Assembly (NCBI RefSeq): GCF_014805625.2
Contig: NW_023998422.1
Span: 5,460,100 to 5,524,099, forward strand
Source: Glossina fuscipes
Taxonomy: Eukaryota > Arthropoda > Insecta > Diptera > Glossinidae
Length of the DNA stretch: 64,000 bases
Reading direction: 5' to 3'
The position numbers were made by a program, and so were the translations under genes. Below the pieces are notes generated by a model. That model saw only the letters and a program-made list of their open reading frames with translations. It was not told where the DNA came from and searched no databases. Below, one piece after another: positions 50,137 through 61,039 of this stretch (its first letter is position 1; each line of letters opens with the position of its first letter).

Positions 50137-51709
50137 ATGTCTCACAGGAAAGCTTTAAGCATTTTAAACACCATAACAGCGAATGCGTAAGTTTCACAAG
50201 TACTTGGTAAATTTTAATCCGTTTAAAAACTTATTCTGTAATGAAGTTGTCGGTGTCCCGCTCATTCACTCAATTATGGCTCCACGGCAGCAAAGACCGC
50301 CGCAAAGATGGAATATGCTTTTGAGGTAAGAACCGTATGTTATATGATGTACGAGTTTACTGTAATCTCTTCCATTTTCGTTTAGATGTCATCGTCTATT
50401 GTACGTTTTGGTCCAGGTGTTAGCGGTGAATTGGGTGCTGACCTTCACAATATGGGTGCCAAGGTTGTTTGCGTGGTAACCGATAAGAATGTGGTTAAAT
50501 TGAAAAGTGTCAAGACAGCATTTGATGCTTTAAAACGTCATGGAATTGAATTTGACGTATACGATCAAACTAGAATTGAACCAACAGATGAGAGCCTTTG
50601 GCAAGCAGTACAATTTGCTAGAGCAAAAGAATTTGATGCTTTTGTAGCCATAGGTGGAGGTTCATCTATTGACACCTGTAAAGCAGCCAATTTATTTGCT
50701 TCAGATAAACAAGCAGAATTCTTAGACTACGTTAATAAGCCGGTGGGGAAAGGCAAAGAAGTGAATATCAAATTGAAACCTTTAATAGCAATACCTACTA
50801 CCGGTGGCACGGGTTCCGAGACTACAGGCGTAGTGATATTTGACTGTAAAAAACTTCACTGCAAGACTGGCATTTCAAGTAAATACTTAAAACCAACATT
50901 AGGTTCGCGCAAACACTTGTTTACATAAAGCTAACATCCCTAATAATGTATAATGAATTTTTGCAGGTTTAATTGATCCTATACATACTTTAACCCAACC
51001 GGAAAGGGTAACTGCGTATAGTGGCTTTGACGTTTTTTGTCATGCTTTGGAAAGCTTCACGGCAATCGATTACAGACAACGTGATCTTGCCCCCAGTGAT
51101 CCTAGTCTACGACCTCCCTATCAGGGGCGTAATCCTATTTCTGATGTTTGGGCTCGTTTTGCTTTGCACACTATACGCGACAACTTGATGCCTGCAATTT
51201 ATCAATCGGGTAATTTAAGAGCTCGCTCAAGAATGCATTTGGCTTCTACGATGGCAGGTATTGGTTTCGGTAATGCAGGCGTTCACCTGCCGCATGCTCT
51301 CTCCTATCCCATATCGGGTATGGTGCGTCAATTTCATCCAAACGATTATAACGTTGACTATCCTCTCATTCCGCATGGTCTTTCGGTAGTTATGACAGCA
51401 CCGGCAGTTTTCGAATTTCTCGGCACCACATGCCCTGACCGGCATCTTGAAGCAGCTTCCCTATTGGGCGCTGACGTTAGCAATGCCCACGCAATAGATG
51501 CGGGCAAAATTCTAGGTGATACTATACGAGAATATATGCAACGAGCAGGTATTGAAAATGGTTTAAGGAGTTTAGGTTTTTCTAACAATGATATACCGAT
51601 TTTGGTGAAGGGTACTCTTCCTCAAGAACGTATTACCAAATTAGCGCCGCGAACACAAACAGAAGAGCACTTAGCGAAATTATTTGAAAAGTCGATGGAA
51701 ATCTATTGA
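50137..51709 (+). CDS. T3dh: Hydroxyacid-oxoacid transhydrogenase, mitochondrial (iron-dependent ADH family; 4 exons)
   Basis: Exons 50137-50186, 50247-50325, 50386-50902 and 50967-51709 give 462 residues, close to the fly and human (ADHFE1) proteins. Known role: cofactor-coupled oxidation of 4-hydroxybutyrate to succinic semialdehyde with reduction of 2-oxoglutarate to 2-hydroxyglutarate, in mitochondria. Seen: a basic Ser/Ala-rich N-terminus suitable as a mitochondrial presequence, followed by the CRCPAHS segment typical of the insect protein; the nucleotide-binding GGGSSID (133-139); PTTGGTGSE (180-188); and likely metal ligands D237 and H241 in DVFCH, H325 in HALS and H352 in HGLS. The 50 nt first exon and 79 nt second exon were found by reading the N-terminal family sequence across splice sites; the third exon happens to start with an in-frame ATG, which would be a false start. 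All family residues I looked for are intact. The donor after 50902 (GTTCGC) is non-optimal. Confidence 0.93.
50187..50246 (+). other. T3dh intron 1 (60 nt)
   Basis: GTAAGT donor, acceptor AATGAAG with a weak pyrimidine tract, phase 2. Splicing here restores the alanine before CRCPAHS. Confidence 0.8.
50326..50385 (+). other. T3dh intron 2 (60 nt)
   Basis: GTAAGA donor and CGTTTAG acceptor, phase 0, between the AFE and MSSS codons. Confidence 0.9.
50903..50966 (+). other. T3dh intron 3 (64 nt)
   Basis: GTTCGC donor and TTTGCAG acceptor, phase 1. It joins KPTL to GLIDP, which matches the family alignment. Without splicing the frame stops at 50928. Confidence 0.85.
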
Positions 51710-52081
51710 TATCTGACGAAGAGTCGTTTCCATGTATTAAAATATTTTTTTTTTTTTTTTTAAATTTGGTTTTTTACTTGATAAGAAAATGTCTTAAATA
51801 ATTGAATTTTCTTTCTCAACGCATCAAATATGAAGAAACAAGTCGCTGTATTCAGGTTATAGTCTTTTATGTGTGTTAAGCTATTTTAAAAATTAAAAGT
51901 ATTTTTTATTTATTCCTTTGATTTTATATGTTCATGATGAAGACAGCAAATATGTTTAAAAAAGCCTTTCATTCACTGCGTACATAGACTACGATAAAAC
52001 ATTTTTCTTTGCAGCCCTATCTATTCATTTCAGTGCTGCCAAATTTATATCACTTCATTATGCACTTTTGTTATTAAATTG
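51710..52081. other. T3dh 3' UTR and T3dh-Lyar spacer
   Basis: ATTAAA near 51737 is a possible polyadenylation signal, followed by a T-run. The rest is AT-rich with no coding signal. Upstream control of Lyar probably lies here. Confidence 0.5.
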
Positions 52082-52084
52082 TCT

Positions 52085-52115
52085 TCTTTTTCTCTTCTTC
52101 AGTGGGCAACACGTG
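52085..52115 (+). promoter_or_regulatory. Likely LYAR core promoter: pyrimidine tract, initiator and CACGTG E-box
   Basis: A polypyrimidine stretch (52082-52100) leads into TTCAGTG, which fits a fly initiator with A+1 at 52101. The palindromic E-box CACGTG follows at 52110-52115, about +10. Promoters of fly ribosome-biogenesis genes bound by Myc often have this layout. The start-site position is inferred; TTCAG could instead be a splice acceptor. Confidence 0.45.
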
Positions 52116-52163
52116 CGTCTGGCTATTTGTTTAAGTTTTACAAAGAAAAATAAATTGAACAAA

Positions 52164-53360
52164 ATGGTGTTTTTTATTTGCAACCATTGTGGGGAATCTG
52201 TTAAAAAAGCTGTTGTGGAAAAACATTACAACACCAAATGCAATAAACGCGTAAAAAATGTCTGCTGCATGGATTGTCAAAAGGATTTCCATGGAGAAGA
52301 CTATGTAGCCCATACTAAATGCATAACTGAAGCTGAAAAGTATTCCGGTAAGGATTATGTACGTAAGGAAAATAATGGGGAAAAGAAGCAGGATGCCTGG
52401 ATGGATATTGTTCGTTCTATTCTGGCGTCAACTGATTATAAACTAAGCGCTCAGACGCGTGAAATTTTTCAACGATTGCAAAATTATGGGAATGTGCCAA
52501 GGAAGAAGGCAAAATTTCAAAATTTCGTTGCTAATTGCATGAGAATACCCGCAAAAAATGCAGAGCCTGTATGGGAAATATTAGAAAAGGAATTGGAAAA
52601 AATGAAAAAAGCCAAGCAGGAAGAATTGGCAGCAACGAAAGCCGCCTTAGAAAACAATAAGCAAAATAAAGCCGTTAAATGTGAACCGGACGCAAAAAAA
52701 GAAACTGACTCCGAAATCAAGCATCCAGTGCTTAAGGAAGCGCTGGCTAATGAAAACGGTGCAAGCAGCCAAGAGCATACTGTTGAAAACATTATGAAGT
52801 CAGAGCAGCCTGGCAAGAGAAAAATGAACGACTCTCAGGAACCGGTTGGCAAAAAAAAAAAGAAAAGCAAGCAGAATGTAAAAAATCCGCCTGATGTTGT
52901 CGAACAACCAACTCAGCAAAATGTTAACAAAGCTCAACAGGAGTCGATTGAAAAAAAGCAGAACAAACGAAAGCTCGACGCCAATCAAAAAAACCCGCTT
53001 GAAAATATTTCGCCGAAGGAGGAAAATGCTGACGCAAATCAAGAGCCGGCTATCAAAAAGAAGAAACAAGACAAACAAGAAAGCAACAATCAAAATCCTG
53101 ACGCAGTAAATGGAGAAACTACACTTTATAAAGAGGCTTTTCAGTGGACCGCTACTATGGAAAAAATTGTAGCTGAACGTCCAAAAGATGGCATATTTGT
53201 AGAAAATTTAAAATTTCAATTATTAAAAGATTACAAAGCTAAATTTTTAATTGAAGATTTAGACGCAAGACAAGAAAAGAAATTTGACAAGAGATTCAAA
53301 AAATATCTTTACAAATGTCCAGCCATCCAAGTAAAAGACGGAAAGGCAAAACCTTGCTAG
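52164..53360 (+). CDS. Lyar: LYAR-type zinc-finger nucleolar protein
   Basis: Single-exon ORF of 398 residues starting at MVFFICNHCGESVKK, the invariant LYAR N-terminus; the longer in-frame extension upstream (from 52068) lacks a convincing start. Seen: two C2HC zinc fingers (C6, C9, H21, C26 and C35, C38, H50, C53); a Lys/Glu/Asn-rich low-complexity middle (about 165-320) with repeated KKKKK-type basic clusters that can act as nuclear or nucleolar localisation signals; and a C-terminal winged-helix-like domain (about 325-398, beginning AFQWT) that is also typical of LYAR. Known: LYAR proteins act in ribosome biogenesis and cell growth in the nucleolus. The polyadenylation signal AATAAA lies about 35 nt after the stop. 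No intron is evident. Confidence 0.9.
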   Translation: MVFFICNHCGESVKKAVVEKHYNTKCNKRVKNVCCMDCQKDFHGEDYVAHTKCITEAEKYSGKDYVRKENNGEKKQDAWMDIVRSILASTDYKLSAQTREIFQRLQNYGNVPRKKAKFQNFVANCMRIPAKNAEPVWEILEKELEKMKKAKQEELAATKAALENNKQNKAVKCEPDAKKETDSEIKHPVLKEALANENGASSQEHTVENIMKSEQPGKRKMNDSQEPVGKKKKKSKQNVKNPPDVVEQPTQQNVNKAQQESIEKKQNKRKLDANQKNPLENISPKEENADANQEPAIKKKKQDKQESNNQNPDAVNGETTLYKEAFQWTATMEKIVAERPKDGIFVENLKFQLLKDYKAKFLIEDLDARQEKKFDKRFKKYLYKCPAIQVKDGKAKPC

Positions 53361-55600
53361 ACTTAAGTATTTAGTAAGCCCATATTAATCTTAAATAAAT
53401 AAGTTGTAAAAAGTGATTCATATGAAGTCTTCATAATTTGAAGAGTCTTGGCTAGAAACCCATTTTGAGCCAAAATAAGTCGAAATGTTAATGTAAAGTC
53501 AATGAAAACTGGAATATGGCAAGAATTTTAAACAAAAGTAAAAAAAAAGGGCACACGAAAGTTATTCAAATTAATGATTTGCTCTAGAAAGTGCTAATTT
53601 TCCAGATTCCTGTAAAGGACAATGTTCGTCATCGCAGTGCAATCAAGCCTCATTTATCCATCTGTCAGCAACTGAAATGGGGGGAGAAAGCTACAAACTT
53701 GTAGATATATTTTAAAATCAATTCAACGAATTGCTTCGCCTCCTCTTATAATATAATAGCTTGAAAAGTAAAACAAAATCGAAAAGAATTTTCTTTTTTT
53801 TTAACGAAATCGCATCAATGACGAATATTGATTTCAAACTTCTTAAAAGCATTTATTATAGTCCAATAGACAAATGATGTGAATGGATTTTGTGGACCGA
53901 ACCCATATAAGTTAAATAAATCAACCAGCAATTGTTGATATAGTTTTCGTGTCTGTTAGGTCGGAAAATTAGTTATAATCCTGCTCACAAAAGATAGAAA
54001 TTTGGAACTTGTGGTTTATGGTCATGGATCTATGTTTAAAATCGGAGTAATTCACTCATGTAAAAGCTAAGGAAATTTACACATTTCATTTTCAATAAAT
54101 TAAAAAACGACGTGTGTATATATATATAATTTAATAAAAATATTTGATAGAACCTTTTAAAAACGATTCGATGGAATTAACCTTACTTTTAGAAATATTT
54201 GATCTGCGTAATATTCTGTTCATTTGTCGTCTATATTTGGAACATCTACGATTGCAAAATTTGACTTTATATATATATATATTTTTTACATGTACATAGA
54301 ACTGCTATATTGTTGACGGACGGACCAACTTTGGAAGTGGGTATGCTAAAGAATGCTAAAAATGACTAAAAAAAGGGAAAGAAGTAAATTTTTTTGCTCT
54401 ATGATATTGGCTGGGTGGGATTGATTTTTTCTACTTTCCTAAAAAAAGTGGAAATTTATATAGTACATGTGTTGCAGTCTATGGGGGTGCGAGACCAGAC
54501 GTATCCTTTGAAAAATTTAGATCATTTTCAACTTCCTTTTGCAAATTTGTAAGCGAATCTTTATTTTTGCGAACGGGATAATGTGTATCACGGGTACTAC
54601 ACAGTTGGGTAAATAAACAACGGACATGATCAGATGCATTCAGAGTTGGAAAATGGCCAAAAATTTGCCTATTCTGTGAGGCTTTTGAAACTTGCTTGTG
54701 TGAATTATAAAGGTTTTGGAAAAAAATGAAATTATGACACACAGTAAAATTGGGTATTGTGTATTGTTTCTATTTTTGTACAGGAACTGTGCAATTTTTC
54801 ATAGGTTTAGTTGCTGTGGTTTAAGGGTGTTTATTCCATTTGAAAAACAGAGGTGTTCTTAGCTTACGCTGCACTATAGGTGTGTCCTTCGGCAGAATTT
54901 GCTTGCAAGAAACTTCGAAATTTCTGCCAACATTGAAGTCAATAGCTTCTTTTTGCTGTCAGGAGATTGTTTATAACAGACGTTGCCGTAACGGACGGAC
55001 AAAGGGACTGACAACTTGATGCTGATAGGAACATCTAAAGTTTGTGGGAGTCTCCGAATTTTTCGTCTGGGCGTTGCAAACGTTTTGACCAAAGGACGGG
55101 TGGCAGGTATAAAAATGGGCGTGTTTGTCCTAGAGAACGGGTAAAATGTTCTACTAGACATTGAATTGAAACATGGTGAAATTATTACCCACGATCACCT
55201 AAAAAGTCATTGTTATAAAGAACTCCATTGATCGGCTCACACATCTACAGTTGACAAAATGCTTGACACTTTTTAGATGTTGGTTTGTTATCAAAAAAAA
55301 TCATAACTTTTTTACCCGTTTTTGTTTTATTGTTTTTAAATTTAATGAGGCTTAACAAGCTTTATTTACATAAATGATTGTTCCACCCGACGAATTAAGA
55401 TGAAATATAATAGATAAAGAGCATCAGAAAATGTTGAACAATTGTTTTTTTAGAAAAAACAACTCAATTAAGAAAATCTAAACAGATCGAAATAACATAA
55501 ATCATCAGATTACAATGCCCGTCATAGCTAAATAGTGTTGACATGTTTTCCGTTTAATTTCAATTAACTGACAAAATTCATGTTTCCTTCTAATGGCTTG
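53361..55600. other. Lyar 3' UTR and intergenic region
   Basis: AATAAA near 53395 ends Lyar. The rest is AT-rich. A fragment at about 54960-55110 with ACGGACGGACAAAG and CGTCTGGGCGTTGCAAACG looks like a reversed, diverged piece of the R1/R2 repeats. Confidence 0.45.
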
Positions 55601-55610
55601 CTTGGAATCA

Positions 55611-55617
55611 TATAAAG
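55611..55617 (+). promoter_or_regulatory. TATA box of the small peptide gene
   Basis: TATAAAG followed by about 70 nt of leader before the ATG. Transcription would be expected to start near 55640. It is supported by its spacing to the ORF and to the AATAAA at about 55986. Confidence 0.45.
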
Positions 55618-55686
55618 ACAACTGAAAACGCGGGAAAAATTGCTAGTATTGATTAGAAACGCTCTGAATTAACTTCAACTTGAGAA

Positions 55687-55845
55687 ATGAAATTTTTAAG
55701 TATTTTTTTCATTTTCGGTCTGCTCACTGTATTGGGTACATTAACAACTGGGGTCTTAAGTGAACCTTTGCCGCAACCAAGAGGTCGTCCGGCTACTACA
55801 CGACGCCCGAAAAATGATAACGACGATACTGGTGAAAAACGTTAG
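55687..55845 (+). CDS. Small secreted Pro/Arg-rich peptide precursor (52 aa), unrecognised
   Basis: ATG with a good AAATG context opens a 52-codon ORF ending in UAG. Seen: a classical signal peptide (MKFLSIFFIFGLL..., hydrophobic to about residue 23, likely cut after VLS-25), then a 27-residue mature part. Its first half is proline/arginine-rich (five Pro, five Arg; PRGRPATTRRPK), followed by an acidic DNDDTGE segment and a terminal KR. A TATA box lies 76 nt upstream and an AATAAA about 140 nt downstream, so the whole makes a compact intronless unit. This layout resembles insect antimicrobial or immune-induced peptides and also accessory-gland or neuropeptide precursors. I cannot assign a family, and function is unknown. 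A GGGAAAAATT sequence (55632-55641) loosely resembles a Rel site. Downstream the frame reopens for 42 codons. Confidence 0.6.
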   Translation: MKFLSIFFIFGLLTVLGTLTTGVLSEPLPQPRGRPATTRRPKNDNDDTGEKR

Positions 55846-55974
55846 CTGGAGGTGGAAGAGTCATCCAAGAGACGTGTTAGTTGCTCATCACCTAGACAAA
55901 TTGACGAACGTAGAATTGCGGTACATTGTTATGGCGAAGAAAAATTACAATCGGTGGAAATTTTATTAATTTAA
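55846..55974 (+). other. In-frame 42-codon extension after the UAG of the small peptide
   Basis: In the same frame after UAG (context UAG C) there are 42 sense codons up to TAA at 55972-55974. The extension contains a KRR dibasic site and two cysteines 15 residues apart (SCSSP... VHCYG). It could be translated by stop readthrough, be a disrupted C-terminus, or be chance. No short intron that removes the stop keeps a longer frame. Confidence 0.3.
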
Positions 55975-55983
55975 AATATATAT

Positions 55984-55992
55984 ATAAATAAA
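55984..55992 (+). terminator. Polyadenylation signal of the small peptide gene
   Basis: AATAAA within TATAAATAAAGC, 10 nt after the second stop of the peptide locus. Confidence 0.45.
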
Positions 55993-55994
55993 GC

Positions 55995-58900
55995 TTAGTT
56001 TTTTTCCATTATGAACCACTCTCCGAAATACTTTGAATAAAATTTTGAAAAAACAATTCCCCTCCAACAAAAAAACATTTAATCATTTCTCCTGTTGCCG
56101 AAGGGATTGCATTAAGTGCAAGGAATATGCAAATCGAATGAATATTTTAATTGCATATAAACATGAGTATGTATATATGTACATACAAATTTAAAATATT
56201 TTAAAGGTTATGTTTTGCCACGTACACACGGCGCTTGTGTTGATTATTTTGTGCTAAAAAGTGGAATGTACCTTAAATACTTGTAATGTGGGATGTTTTT
56301 TAGTCGCATAATGCTTATTATTTTCAAAAGAATTGTTTATTAAAAACGGCAGCTTTTCGAAATAAATTCTTGGCTTTTGGGAAAAGATATAAAAAGATCA
56401 AAGGATTAATCTAGGACGGTAGGGACTTACTCCTCATCTTGCTAGTTTTCCGGACAAGAATATATAGATTTGATGTCTTGGCATTTCACATACATCTCTC
56501 AATGATCTTACTTTCCTAAAACTTGTCTAAATATGCACACGGAAACGGCTTTAAAAATTCAATTAACACTTACCTGGCATAGCACTCGTATATTCTTTCT
56601 AGGTCGCGGCTTAATTATACATTTAAAACACTTTGTACTTGATTGATATAATATCACAAACGCATTTCATATCTGATCATATAAATTTCGAATTTCATCC
56701 TTATCATCGTAGGGCAGCCTGTGCATGAAGCGAAGCCCATCAGAACACTAAACCAAGCCCCTTTTTGCATAGAAACATATTAAGCTTTACATTTTGGGTA
56801 TACAATATTTTGGCAACATGACATGAATAAATATTTCTAAGATGCATAGTTCAAACTGGAGTATGCTCCGCTTATAGGGAGCGATGTTACATTTTCAAAA
56901 TTTCCATTGCGAAAACCGCGCCAGTCGATGCTCACCATAGTGTTGATAAGCGCATTACTTACATTTGTTAATAGAAGATTATATATATTTATGTGCATAA
57001 CGAATTTTAGGGAATAGCGTCTAACTATCGCATAAATGCAGAGGTATCGTTTGGCCTGTATTTCTGATGATATTGTTTATCATGTATGCTTTATTCGACA
57101 TTTTTTCACAAATTTTTTTAGGAAAACAGTTTTAACAACAACAAGTTAGGAAAACTCAACTCGAAGTCTCCTTAATATAAAAAAACGATCACGAGGAAAC
57201 GATAACATTTATAAACAATGCTGCAACACTTGTAAATATTAGCGCTTTATTGCTGATCTTTCTGCACTTAGATATGTCAATGGTTCTTTTCCATCAGTTA
57301 TATCATATATTTTAAATAAGAAAATCTAGGCGAAAATCTAGATGTATCCTAACTTTCTTTTTTTTGGATATATTGCGCTTCAACTCTACGGCAAAAAAGA
57401 CGAAACTGTGCCCATCGGCGCAGAATTGAATAATTTTATTAAAAGCTCCTCAAGTGGATAAAATTTTTTTGATAAAATTATAAGAAGCTCTATAAAAATC
57501 GAAACAAAGAGGTAAAATTGATATTAAGCAGTTTTTAATTGGCGAATCAATACAGAGAGTTAAGTATTTTAGCATTTTCCTACTTATTCTACAAGTCAGC
57601 CCTAGTAGAGGTTGTATAGCGTTAGAAAGCAGTACTCAACCGTCCGAGTAAGTACGGAGAAATCTTTGTCAGAAAAAGAGTGTACTAATGCCAGAATTCT
57701 CGTGATTTTGACCCCGACACGTGAAAACGTCTTTGAAGTGATATAATTGCTCATAAGTTTATAAATAATTATTTGAGATAATAATTGGTGAATAGAATAG
57801 GAAAAGGGGAAGGTTGGAAAGCAAATACTCGAAGAGTTATTAAGCGAATTTATTAAGTGCAAGAAAACAATAAAGCAGTCTTTGCTTCCTTCAGCAATCG
57901 CCGAAACGCAAGGAGGGTCTCAACGAAATAAATGATTTTGGATAGAATTTCGGAAGCCGGCAAGATGAACCCACCGCATGCTCTGTGCCGTTGAAGGTGG
58001 CTGGGCACAACGCCACCCTCATCGCAAAAAATGTATACCTTAGTGCATTTAAGATAAAATTTCACCAAAGTTACTTGATCACCAAATAAAACCTGCCTAG
58101 AGTGGGATATAGCTACGCTGTAAAGTAGAAGCAAATAAGTAAACACTCAATTTTTTCCTCAGGACAAATTGTTTGTCGGTAATTATGTAATTGATTTAAT
58201 TATTTTTTTTTTATTATTTACCTTATTAACGATGTTAAAAATTCAACGTAAGGAAGTCGATATCTTTCGATGTTATATATCGGTTTGTAATGTTATAGCG
58301 CAGCAAATACATATGCTTACGTTTTGTTTCCGCATTAGGTCCGCCTTTGTTAATTTGATGTAAACGTACGGATTTTTACGAAAATCCGTCAATTTGAAGG
58401 ATAAATTTTGTGAGCCATTATAATCGTAAAGGTGAAGGGGTAGGAATTTGTTTGCGTGCAGCCCACAATGCAGAAGAAGAGGAAGCTCTGAAAACACCGA
58501 TACTTTGTTTATATTTTCGTTTATGACTTTCGATCCCATGAAGAAAGATTCGCAAATCTGCCATAGAGATATTCATCAGGATTATAACTTGGTTTTTTAT
58601 TTGAATAATTAAGCGAATTTAATTAGTTCATTAATTACTGAAAACTTAGAGCATTTTAGTTAAGCTTGAACTTACATGTCTACCACGAATCGCAGCTCAT
58701 TGGAACGCGCATAAAAAAGTGTGTCTGATTCCATTAAAATTGTTTCAATTTGTTTGGCTGCTGATTGCCGTAATACGTTACCTTTCACGTGTGCCTAATT
58801 GGTGCAAATAAATACATGCCATATTTTAATTTTATAAATAAATTATGCAACCGCTTGGATTAGCTTTGGATAAAGACTGATTAATTAAGAATAAATGCGG

Positions 58901-59690
58901 TTGTATTAGTGTTGCAACTAAAGTGCGATTCATTTTAATGTTTACGTACGTTAGACGCAATACCTTATACACTAGCCATGTCTTATACAAATACAAATTA
59001 CCCCGAGATCGCCCAAACAATATATATGTATAAAATGCACACATCTTCGCCGAATAAAGTTGAGATATGATTTTTCTAGAATTCAAAAATAAAAAACAAA
59101 ATACTTTTTATGCCACACCGATCTCCCTTTTCCGAAAATGCATTAGCTATCTCTGACATCGTGTTTTTAATAGACATCGCATAGTTGTTTAAACCTGAAC
59201 ATTATCACTTTTGCTTTAATTCGTGTTCAATTGTGATAATAAATAAAATCTCTCATTCCTTTTTTTTTTATTTTTTTTTTATTAATTTGGTCTGCCTTGT
59301 TTTCTTAGAAAATGTACAGATGCAATGTATGTAAACAAAAATATATACATAGGTAGTAATAAACACGTGTTAGATATACATAAACCCATACGCATGCCAA
59401 TGTATGCGTAAACATTTTAGGACAAAAAACATAGTGACTTTAATTCATATTTTATATCATTAATAATAAACACACCCATAAATATTTATATATATATATG
59501 AACAATTAAATATAATAAATATGAAATATATCGTAAATATTTGTATTTTTGTGTATAAAAAATTACTATGAAGAACTAAATTAATATATATTAATAATAT
59601 ATTCATTTGATATGCATAACATGTCAAATTAATTATAATTCATACGCATGTATACGTATATACATACATATATTTATGTATTATCTATAT
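55995..59690. other. Non-coding region
   Basis: No gene I can support. A 97-codon minus-strand frame (58146-57853) begins with a hydrophobic stretch (MFTYLLLLYSVAIS) but has no known domain. GC-rich GCATGCTCTGTGCCG near 57978. TA-rich at 59.3-59.7 kb. Confidence 0.45.
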
Positions 59691-59692
59691 AT

Positions 59693-61038
59693 AAGGTCTA
59701 CCGGAAACTTCTTCCCGCTCCGTTTACAACAACTTTGAACAAGTATGCGCATCTTTCTCTGACGTATATTTAGCTTTCTCTTTCTAAGACTGAATATGTA
59801 CATACTGACCTAACAAAGGAATTGAAACGAAGATGACCCATGTTAGCATTAAGGGTCAGTTTCAGCGCGAGAGAATCGATGTTCGTTAGACAGAACATGT
59901 GTTTACGGTGCAAAATATTCTTTATTGCTGTGCCATTTACGTCGCTTATATTCGGTCAAAATTCTCGACAATGTTGACGGAAGCGCCCAAACTTTGCTGG
60001 GAGGCCGTTGAACGCATATAGCGGAAGGCTCAGACGCTCAAGGGTGGCGAAAGTGTATCCGAAACTCTCCATACCCTTGAGCATCAAGATGTGCTATGAC
60101 CAATCACTCAGAGGTTACCATCTATTCGTGTAACAAATTCGTGACGGTCAGAAAGAAAAGGAGGAAAGAGAAAGTAATAGGGAGGTGATCACCACAACCC
60201 AGTGGGTATGTGCTCAATCACTAAGTATTATGTCTTTAGCGACTGAACATTCGCTATAGCTACGACCAAAGAAAACTCTATCGCTCTTGAGATTTGAATC
60301 GGCGAACATTGAATTTGTCGCGGTTCTTACCTACCCAGATAAACATGGATATATGTTGCGTTTATGTAAAGGACATTCCGAGATGAAAAGGATTTGTCCA
60401 GCTTTTGAGTCATTTAATAGGACTACATGGGCTCCTCAACGTTCCCATCCACTCGTCCTGCGGTACCTGTATATCGCACAGAAGACAACCGCGACTTGTC
60501 GCTTTGCAAGCGTATTGCCCGCATTTAGAATAACCTATCAATAGTAGTCTTTTTTACTTTCGTATATCACGTCTCCATTTTCAAGTCGAACACAAACACT
60601 ACTCCCTTTCTCCACGCCTTTCCCCCGATAACCGTCACTGATTTCCACCGTGCGCGCACATATAACGCAACATTATCTGAGCGGTTTGTCACAGTAAAAA
60701 AAGAAAGGTGAGACGTGATCGTCTATCTACAGCTGCTTACAACATTCATTTACGCCGCAGTATTTGTACGAAGAAATGCTACAGAAGTACGTCGAAATTT
60801 GTTGAGATTATTGGGTGAAGGTTTGAAAAATTTGAAATAAGTGATTTCGATCTCTGGTCGATCGTCTTCTTGTTTGACGATGATGCCTTCAAGATGACGT
60901 TGGTGTACAATCCTTTTTTGACAGCATCGGGCAGTGTGGAAAGGCGTAGTTTAGCTCAAAAGAACACTTTAGACTACATTCGGGAACTGGGACATCGTTT
61001 TGTTTTAAAAACGGATAAAACTTTCCGGTAGGCCTATT
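59693..61038. mobile_element. ~1.34 kb DNA transposon with inverted ends, interrupted by a SINE
   Basis: Left end GGTCTACCGGAAACTT (from 59695) and the reverse complement of the right end, GGCCTACCGGAAAGTT (61020-61035), match at 14 of 16 positions and remain similar for about 30 bp (both continue to CCGnnTnC-like sequence). The size fits a mariner-class element, but I could not read a transposase with confidence. A SINE copy lies inside at about 60130-60335, so this element is older than that SINE insertion. Confidence 0.6.
60130..60335 (-). mobile_element. tRNA-derived SINE, subfamily B, nested copy
   Basis: On the reverse strand: GTAGGTAAGAACCGCG head, GATTCAAATCTCAAG B-box region, GATAGAGTTTTC, GGTCGTAGCTATAGCGAATG body, TTTCTCTTTCCTCC and GACCGTCACG near the 3' end. 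It sits inside the inverted-repeat transposon at 59.7-61.0 kb. Confidence 0.75.
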
Positions 61039-61039
61039 A

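Noticed and set aside
50386..50928. T3dh starting at the ATG at 50386 and ending at 50928
   Set aside because: That frame runs into an intron at its end and misses two upstream coding exons that match the family N-terminus.
55784..55845. 62 nt intron removing the stop of the micropeptide
   Set aside because: Size would fit, but joining here shifts frame and stops after about ten codons.
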